Below are positions 7,236 to 11,019 of a DNA stretch of 11,019 bases, piece after piece (the first letter of the stretch is position 1; the number at the start of each line of letters is the position of its first letter). Source of the stretch: Peptococcaceae bacterium UBA7185 (lineage in GTDB: Bacteria; Bacillota; Peptococcia; Peptococcales; Peptococcaceae); contig DKVF01000044.1 of assembly GCA_002491065.1 (NCBI GenBank), positions 12,370 to 23,388 on the forward strand, given 5' to 3'. The notes beneath the pieces are model-generated. The model was given only the letters and a program-made list of their open reading frames with translations. It was not told the origin of the DNA and ran no database searches. Position numbers and translations under genes: made by a program.

Positions 7236-8524
7236 CAGTCTGCAAACCTCACTTTGATAGAATTGGCATGTGCCGTAAGCTGCTCCCGCTCTGCAATGCA
7301 GACAATATCCTCTTTTGCCTTGCAGAGCGCATCTTCTGTATAATAAATATAACTGGATTTTTTGATAAAGCTGTCTACACCCAAAGGAGAAAAGAATCGT
7401 GCCGTTCCGCTGGTAGGTAATACATGGTTGGGTCCTGCATAATAGTCACCCAGCGGTTCCGGTGTATATTGCCCCAAAAATACCGAACCGGCATTGTCTA
7501 ACCGTCCCAAATAGCTCATAGGATTCTCCAGCATAACCTCCAGATGTTCCGGTGCAAGCTCATTGGCCAGTGCTACCATTTCGTCTACATTGCGGCACAC
7601 AATCATGGCACCATAATTGGTCAGCGATTGTTCAATAATTTCTTTGCGACTTAGCGTTTCCATCTGCCGTTTCAATTCCTGCAATGTAGCCTCTGCAATT
7701 GCCTGATCCGTGGTAAGTAAAATAGAGGATGCCAGTACATCATGCTCCGCCTGGCTCATTAAATCCGCCGCTAAAAATTTTGGATTGGCGGTGCTATCCG
7801 CCATGACCAAAATTTCACTGGGACCGGCAATCATATCAATATCCACCGTGCCGTAAAGAATCCGCTTCGCCGTAGCCACATAAATATTGCCCGGACCTAC
7901 AATCTTATCCACCTTGGGAATAGTCTCCGTCCCGTAGGCCAATGCACCCACTGCCTGTGCACCGCCCATGAGAAAAATACGGTCCACACCGGCCAATGCT
8001 GCCGCTGTCAAAATATCCGGATTAGCACTGCCGTCTTTCAGCGGCGGTGTTACCATGATCACTTCCTCCACACCGGCAATCTTTGCCGGAATTGCATTCA
8101 TCAATACTGAAGATGGATATGCCGCTGTGCCGCCGGGTACATATAAACCTACCCGTTTCAAACCGCGAATGCGCTGTCCCATCAAAACTCCGTTGGGCTG
8201 TGCATCAATAAAGCTCTGTTGTTTTTGGCGACTGTGAAAAGCACGGATGTTTTCCATGGCATTGCGCAATGCCTGCACAAAACGGGGATCTGCTTGCGCA
8301 ACAGCTTCCTCCATCTGTTGACGGGTTATTTCTGTCTGCTCTGGGCAACGGCCGTCAAATTTCACAGTATATTCCCGCACCGCTTCATCGCCGCGCGCCT
8401 TCACGTTTTCCAGAATATCGGTCACTGCTGTCGTCACCTTTTTATCTATTTCCCCGCTGCGCTGCCGCAAATTCTGCAGCAACGTTTTTTCTGTAATGCC
8501 GTCCGCTATGGTAATGTCAATCAT
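7235..8524 (-). CDS. hisD: Histidinol dehydrogenase HisD
   Basis: Catalyses the last two steps, oxidising histidinol through histidinal to histidine with two NAD+. 429 residues, full length. Signature regions: YVPGG (128-132), GPGNIYVATAKR (210-221), AGPSEI (233-238), MSQAEHD (256-262), APEHLEV (324-330) and AGPNHVLPT (363-371). The catalytic pair E326 and H327 and the zinc ligands Q258, H261, D360 and H419 all stand where the family has them. The ATG overlaps the hisG stop as ATGA. Short purine-rich sites (GGGG, GAGG) lie in the end of hisG. Confidence 0.97.
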   Translation of the reverse strand: MIDITIADGITEKTLLQNLRQRSGEIDKKVTTAVTDILENVKARGDEAVREYTVKFDGRCPEQTEITRQQMEEAVAQADPRFVQALRNAMENIRAFHSRQKQQSFIDAQPNGVLMGQRIRGLKRVGLYVPGGTAAYPSSVLMNAIPAKIAGVEEVIMVTPPLKDGSANPDILTAAALAGVDRIFLMGGAQAVGALAYGTETIPKVDKIVGPGNIYVATAKRILYGTVDIDMIAGPSEILVMADSTANPKFLAADLMSQAEHDVLASSILLTTDQAIAEATLQELKRQMETLSRKEIIEQSLTNYGAMIVCRNVDEMVALANELAPEHLEVMLENPMSYLGRLDNAGSVFLGQYTPEPLGDYYAGPNHVLPTSGTARFFSPLGVDSFIKKSSYIYYTEDALCKAKEDIVCIAEREQLTAHANSIKVRFAD

Positions 8525-9198
8525 ACCTCTGCCGCCCCTTTCTCCTGCGCTTTTTTCCTGTCATCCCGCTCCTGTACAAATGTCTCTATCTTGCCAATCA
8601 ATTCATCAATCTCTGCTTTGCGCAACTTCATGCTGGCGATATTCACAATGAGTCGTGCGCTCACCTGACAGATTTCCTCTGCCACCACCAAACCATTTTC
8701 CCGCAGTGTCGTACCTGTCTCCACAATATCCACAATCGCATCGGACAGTCCTAAAATTGGAGCCAATTCCACCGAGCCCTCAATTTTTACAATATCCACA
8801 TCCATGTTTTTCTTTTCAAAATAGTTGCGTGCAACATTTACATATTTGCTGGCGATACAACGGGTGTGATAGCCCTCATAAAAATTCACCCCTGCCGGCA
8901 ACGCCAGCGCAAACCTGCACCGCCCAAACCCTAAATCTGCCACCTCATAAAAAGTGCCGCCTGCTTCCATAATGGTATCCTTACCAACTACGCCCAAATC
9001 ACATACGCCATTTTCCACATAAGTAATTACATCAGCGGCTTTCGCCAGGACAATCTCAATATTGGCATTCTTGATAGGCAGAATCAGCCGTCGCCCTTTG
9101 TCCCGCACTTCACTGCAGTCATAACCCAACTGTTCAAACATTTCAATACTTTTTTCTTCTAAACGACCTTTTGTCAAGGCAATCCGAATCGGTTTCAT
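8521..9198 (-). CDS. hisG: ATP phosphoribosyltransferase catalytic subunit HisG (short form)
   Basis: Joins ATP and PRPP to give phosphoribosyl-ATP, the committed and feedback-controlled step. At 225 residues it lacks the C-terminal ACT-like regulatory domain of long HisG, so it belongs to the HisG_S class that works as a hetero-octamer with HisZ, encoded just upstream. It begins IRIALTKGRLEEKS (4-17). The PRPP loop is DIVETGTTLRENG (157-169); CDLGVVGKD (66-74) is typical of the phosphate-binding-protein-like fold. The tail (210-225) is charged and probably disordered. The start is supported by GGAG seven bases upstream; 27 bases separate it from hisZ. Confidence 0.96.
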   Translation of the reverse strand: MKPIRIALTKGRLEEKSIEMFEQLGYDCSEVRDKGRRLILPIKNANIEIVLAKAADVITYVENGVCDLGVVGKDTIMEAGGTFYEVADLGFGRCRFALALPAGVNFYEGYHTRCIASKYVNVARNYFEKKNMDVDIVKIEGSVELAPILGLSDAIVDIVETGTTLRENGLVVAEEICQVSARLIVNIASMKLRKAEIDELIGKIETFVQERDDRKKAQEKGAAEV

Positions 9199-9225
9199 AT
9201 TCTCACTCCGCTCTCTATTCCTACA

Positions 9226-10425
9226 TCACTCTTGTTCAATATCTATAATTTCCGTCGTCTTGCCGATGATATGCAGTTGCGCAATTCCTAAACGCGCTGC
9301 ATAAGCAATGGCCTCTTCTCTGTCATCCAGCACACAATTCTCTACCACCTGTCCTTTTGCAATAAGCTGTTTCCGATAAGAAATTGCCTTCACCAGATAG
9401 TCATCGCCTGCGGCCATCACCAGTACGTCTGCCGTCAACGGCGGTTTTTTCTCTACAATATTGCTGGCCAAATCCACATTCACAGCAAAACCAATGGCCG
9501 GCTGCGCCGCGCCGAAATCGCTGAGTAGCTTGTCATAACGTCCGCCTGACAGCACCGGCTCCCCTACTTCATCAAAATAACCGCGGAAAATAATCCCTGT
9601 GTAATATTCTGCCTGATTTACCAAACCTAAATCAATGATCACCTTATCTCCCAGTCCTAATTGCTGCAGACAGCCATAAATATTCTGCAAAGCTTCCAGA
9701 CTGCGTCGTGCCGCTTCATCATCGAACAACGCATACGCCTTCTCAAAAACTTCCTCGCCGCCAAACAACCGCGGCAAATATTTCAATGCGCTGGCCGCTT
9801 TATTATTGGGGAACTGCTCTAACAAATCATTAAGCGAGGCGAAATTTTTCTGCTCAATGTGATGACGTATTTCCTCTTTGACATCATCTTCCGCACCCAA
9901 ACTATCCATCAGCGCTTTGAAATAACCAATGTGGCAGAGCTCTAAACGATATCCACTACCCGCGCTGATTTTCTCTAAGCTGTCTGCCGCCATCTCCATA
10001 ATTTCCAGGTCGCTGCGCATCGTGCCGCTGCCAATCAGCTCTACACCACATTGATAAATTTCACTGCTGCGTCCCCGCAAACCATTAGCCATGCGATACA
10101 CATTATGACTGTAATAAAGGCGCAGCGGCATTTCTGCGTGCGCCAGACGTGTTGCAGCCAACCGCGCAATCGGAATCGTCCCGTCAGGACAGAGTACCAT
10201 CAATCTTCCCTTCTGGTCCATTAATTTATACATATTTTCCTGAGGCAAATATGCTGCCGATGCGCCAAATACATCATAAAATTCAATCGTAGGCGTCATT
10301 ACGCGGCGATATCCTCTCGCCCTGAAAATATTTTTTAAAATACCGGTCACCCGCGAACGGCGACCGCACTCATCAAACAAATAATCTTTTGTGCCTTCCG
10401 GCGTTACTTTATCATAACGTTTCAT
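9226..10425 (-). CDS. hisZ: ATP phosphoribosyltransferase regulatory subunit HisZ
   Basis: A histidyl-tRNA-synthetase paralogue that activates short HisG and gives it histidine feedback control. The 399-residue protein carries the class II synthetase-like core: PEGTKDYLFDE (9-19), a motif-2-like region around LRLYYSHNVYRM (101-112), the histidine-binding-like EYYTGIIFRGY (273-283), and SGGRYDKLL (293-301) with AIGFAVNVD (310-318). About residues 333-390 resemble the synthetase's C-terminal anticodon-binding fold, which some shorter HisZ proteins lack. It is first in an operon of biosynthetic genes and next to short hisG, which argues for HisZ rather than HisS. Motif 2 also diverges from true HisRS. 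The ATG at 10425 follows AGGTGA four bases upstream, with a second AGGAG further up. Confidence 0.93.
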   Translation of the reverse strand: MKRYDKVTPEGTKDYLFDECGRRSRVTGILKNIFRARGYRRVMTPTIEFYDVFGASAAYLPQENMYKLMDQKGRLMVLCPDGTIPIARLAATRLAHAEMPLRLYYSHNVYRMANGLRGRSSEIYQCGVELIGSGTMRSDLEIMEMAADSLEKISAGSGYRLELCHIGYFKALMDSLGAEDDVKEEIRHHIEQKNFASLNDLLEQFPNNKAASALKYLPRLFGGEEVFEKAYALFDDEAARRSLEALQNIYGCLQQLGLGDKVIIDLGLVNQAEYYTGIIFRGYFDEVGEPVLSGGRYDKLLSDFGAAQPAIGFAVNVDLASNIVEKKPPLTADVLVMAAGDDYLVKAISYRKQLIAKGQVVENCVLDDREEAIAYAARLGIAQLHIIGKTTEIIDIEQE

Positions 10426-10479
10426 AGTCTCACCTGTCTACTCCTGTTTTCTTTTTCCGCTAATTTATTTCGCTTTATT

Positions 10480-10508
10480 ATTTTAGCACGCTAAAGTGAT
10501 AAAATCAA
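10480..10508 (-). promoter_or_regulatory. Promoter of the his operon
   Basis: On the minus strand TTGATT (10503-10508) and TAAAAT (10480-10485) are 17 bases apart, and the -10 is preceded by TGC, an extended -10. AT-rich DNA upstream could act as an UP element. The predicted start near 10473 leaves a leader of about 48 bases before hisZ, too short for a T-box or a leader-peptide attenuator, so control is more likely at initiation. This is the best promoter match in the window. Confidence 0.7.
10482..10495. promoter_or_regulatory. Candidate operator on the his promoter
   Basis: A 14-base palindrome, TTTAGC-AC-GCTAAA, overlaps the extended -10 and part of the spacer of the his promoter, so a bound protein would block RNA polymerase. 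A further half-site (TTAGCG on the minus strand, 10458-10463) lies in the leader. TrpR-family repressors called HisR are known to control his genes in some Firmicutes, which makes a HisR-type factor the first guess. The palindrome is seen; its binder is inferred. Confidence 0.5.
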
Positions 10509-10604
10509 TTAAAATCTTTCTATTTTCTCCTGAACGCTCTAGTTTTTTTCACCTTCCATGCATTAAATTTTTAAGACATATTTGTATTTCCTCACCATTC
10601 TTTT

Positions 10605-10650
10605 CAAACAAAAAACAGGAGTGTCGGTATCATGATTCCAACACTCCTGT
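10605..10650 (-). terminator. Intrinsic terminator of the XRE regulator gene
   Basis: ACAGGAGTGT (10615-10624) pairs with ACACTCCTGT (10641-10650), with two more G-C pairs inside after one mismatch. On the minus strand the stem is followed by a T run (10610-10615), then GTTTG. It begins 16 bases after the regulator's stop codon and lies before the his promoter, so the two units are transcribed separately. This is a textbook intrinsic terminator shape. Confidence 0.85.
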
Positions 10651-10666
10651 CCAGCTGGCTCCATTT

Positions 10667-10906
10667 CTATGGTTCCAGCAAATCCTCCATTTTTAACTTT
10701 AATACTTGGGATAATGCCCATAATTCATAATCTGACACAATACGATCCAACAACTCAATTCTGCTAACAGCTTTCTGATCTAACATCACACCATACACTT
10801 GCACCCGCGCACCTAATTCTGCCTGCGTGATACCCAACTTCTTACGATATTCTCTAATTTGAGTACCGCAAATATTTTTCTTTTCCTTGTACGAATAAAA
10901 TTTCAT
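10667..10906 (-). CDS. Small XRE-family helix-turn-helix regulator
   Basis: A 79-residue protein that is almost entirely one lambda-repressor-like (XRE, HTH_3 type) DNA-binding domain. GTQIREYRKKLGITQAELGA (14-33) forms helices 1 and 2, QKAVSRIE (44-51) the recognition helix, and YELWALSQVLKLKMEDLL (60-77) the last helices. The stretch between helix 2 and the recognition helix (RVQVYGVMLD, 34-43) is longer than in phage repressors, a variant I associate with stand-alone small regulators in Firmicutes. It has no sensor or oligomerisation domain. A TTG at 10915 could add three residues, but GGCGG sits directly against it and at a normal distance (nine bases) from the ATG at 10906, which I chose. 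Target unknown; the gene has its own terminator and is not co-transcribed with his. Confidence 0.88.
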   Translation of the reverse strand: MKFYSYKEKKNICGTQIREYRKKLGITQAELGARVQVYGVMLDQKAVSRIELLDRIVSDYELWALSQVLKLKMEDLLEP

Positions 10907-10984
10907 TTTTATCAACCGCCGTTTACTGTGAAAATAAATATTACTGCGATTGAAATTACCATATAATTCTCTTTATTTTACCCT

Positions 10985-11000
10985 AATAATAAGTATTATT
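10985..11000. repeat. AT-rich palindrome upstream of the XRE gene
   Basis: AATAATA-AG-TATTATT is an inverted repeat with 7-bp arms and a 2-base centre, about 80 bases upstream of the regulator's start. The two-base centre rules out a normal RNA hairpin, so if it is functional it would be a DNA-binding site, possibly for autoregulation. Such palindromes also arise by chance in AT-rich DNA. I found no convincing promoter between it and the gene. Confidence 0.3.
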
Positions 11001-11019
11001 GTTTTTTCTTTTGCTCTTT

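Noticed and set aside
8219..8668. 149-residue plus-strand frame opposite hisD and hisG
   Set aside because: Antisense to two clear genes across their junction, with composition typical of a shadow frame.
9226..10425. hisZ considered as a true histidyl-tRNA synthetase
   Set aside because: It sits first in the his operon with short HisG, and the motif-2 region (LYYSHNVYRM) diverges from true synthetases, so HisZ is the better call.
10426..10473. Possible T-box riboswitch or histidine leader peptide before hisZ
   Set aside because: The leader from the predicted start is only about 48 bases, with no histidine-rich frame, no T-box sequence and no terminator/antiterminator pair.
10667..10906. XRE regulator as the specific repressor of the adjacent his operon
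   Set aside because: It has its own terminator before the his promoter, and nothing in the sequence ties it to the TTTAGC palindrome; adjacency alone is not enough.

Overview
The window is dominated by a complete, tightly packed histidine biosynthesis operon on the minus strand, hisZ-hisG-hisD-hisC-hisB-hisH-hisA-hisF-hisI-hisE (10425 down to 2832). It uses the short-form HisG that needs HisZ as partner. HisB is monofunctional and hisI and hisE are separate genes, whereas in many proteobacteria each of these is part of a fused protein. This set, together with moderate-to-low GC and strong AGGAG-type ribosome sites, fits a low-GC Firmicute (Bacillota). A Gram-negative-walled clostridial relative such as a Negativicute is my guess, but the sequence does not settle the genus.

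Layout, left to right. 24-470 (minus) is a DUF4375/DMP19-like protein of unknown role. 471-894 is a gene-free stretch holding one hairpin (686-719) and a promoter candidate for the next gene. 895-1269 (plus) is an unrecognised small three-helix membrane protein with a lysine-rich tail. 1282-2631 (minus) is a MATE-family efflux transporter, convergent with the previous gene and with its own extended -10 promoter at 2671-2699. A long near-perfect hairpin (2726-2778) separates it from the end of the his operon. After hisZ comes the his promoter (10480-10508), overlapped by a 14-bp palindrome that looks like an operator. Next is a classic intrinsic terminator (10605-10650) closing a separate small XRE-type regulator gene (10667-10906, minus). 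The right edge is AT-rich upstream DNA.

How the genes work together. HisZ and HisG start the pathway from PRPP and ATP. HisE, HisI and HisA convert the product to PRFAR. HisH and HisF form the glutamine-dependent synthase that makes imidazole glycerol phosphate. HisB, HisC and HisD finish the route to histidine. The histidinol-phosphate phosphatase is not encoded here and must lie elsewhere. Most gene junctions overlap or are only a few bases long (ATGA, TGATG, or stop directly followed by start), so translational coupling is likely. All catalytic residues I checked are present.

I found no mobile element, CRISPR array, RNA gene or evidently new multi-gene system. The most interesting signals are the candidate operator on the his promoter, the orphan hairpin near 700, and two poorly characterised small proteins (24-470 and 895-1269).
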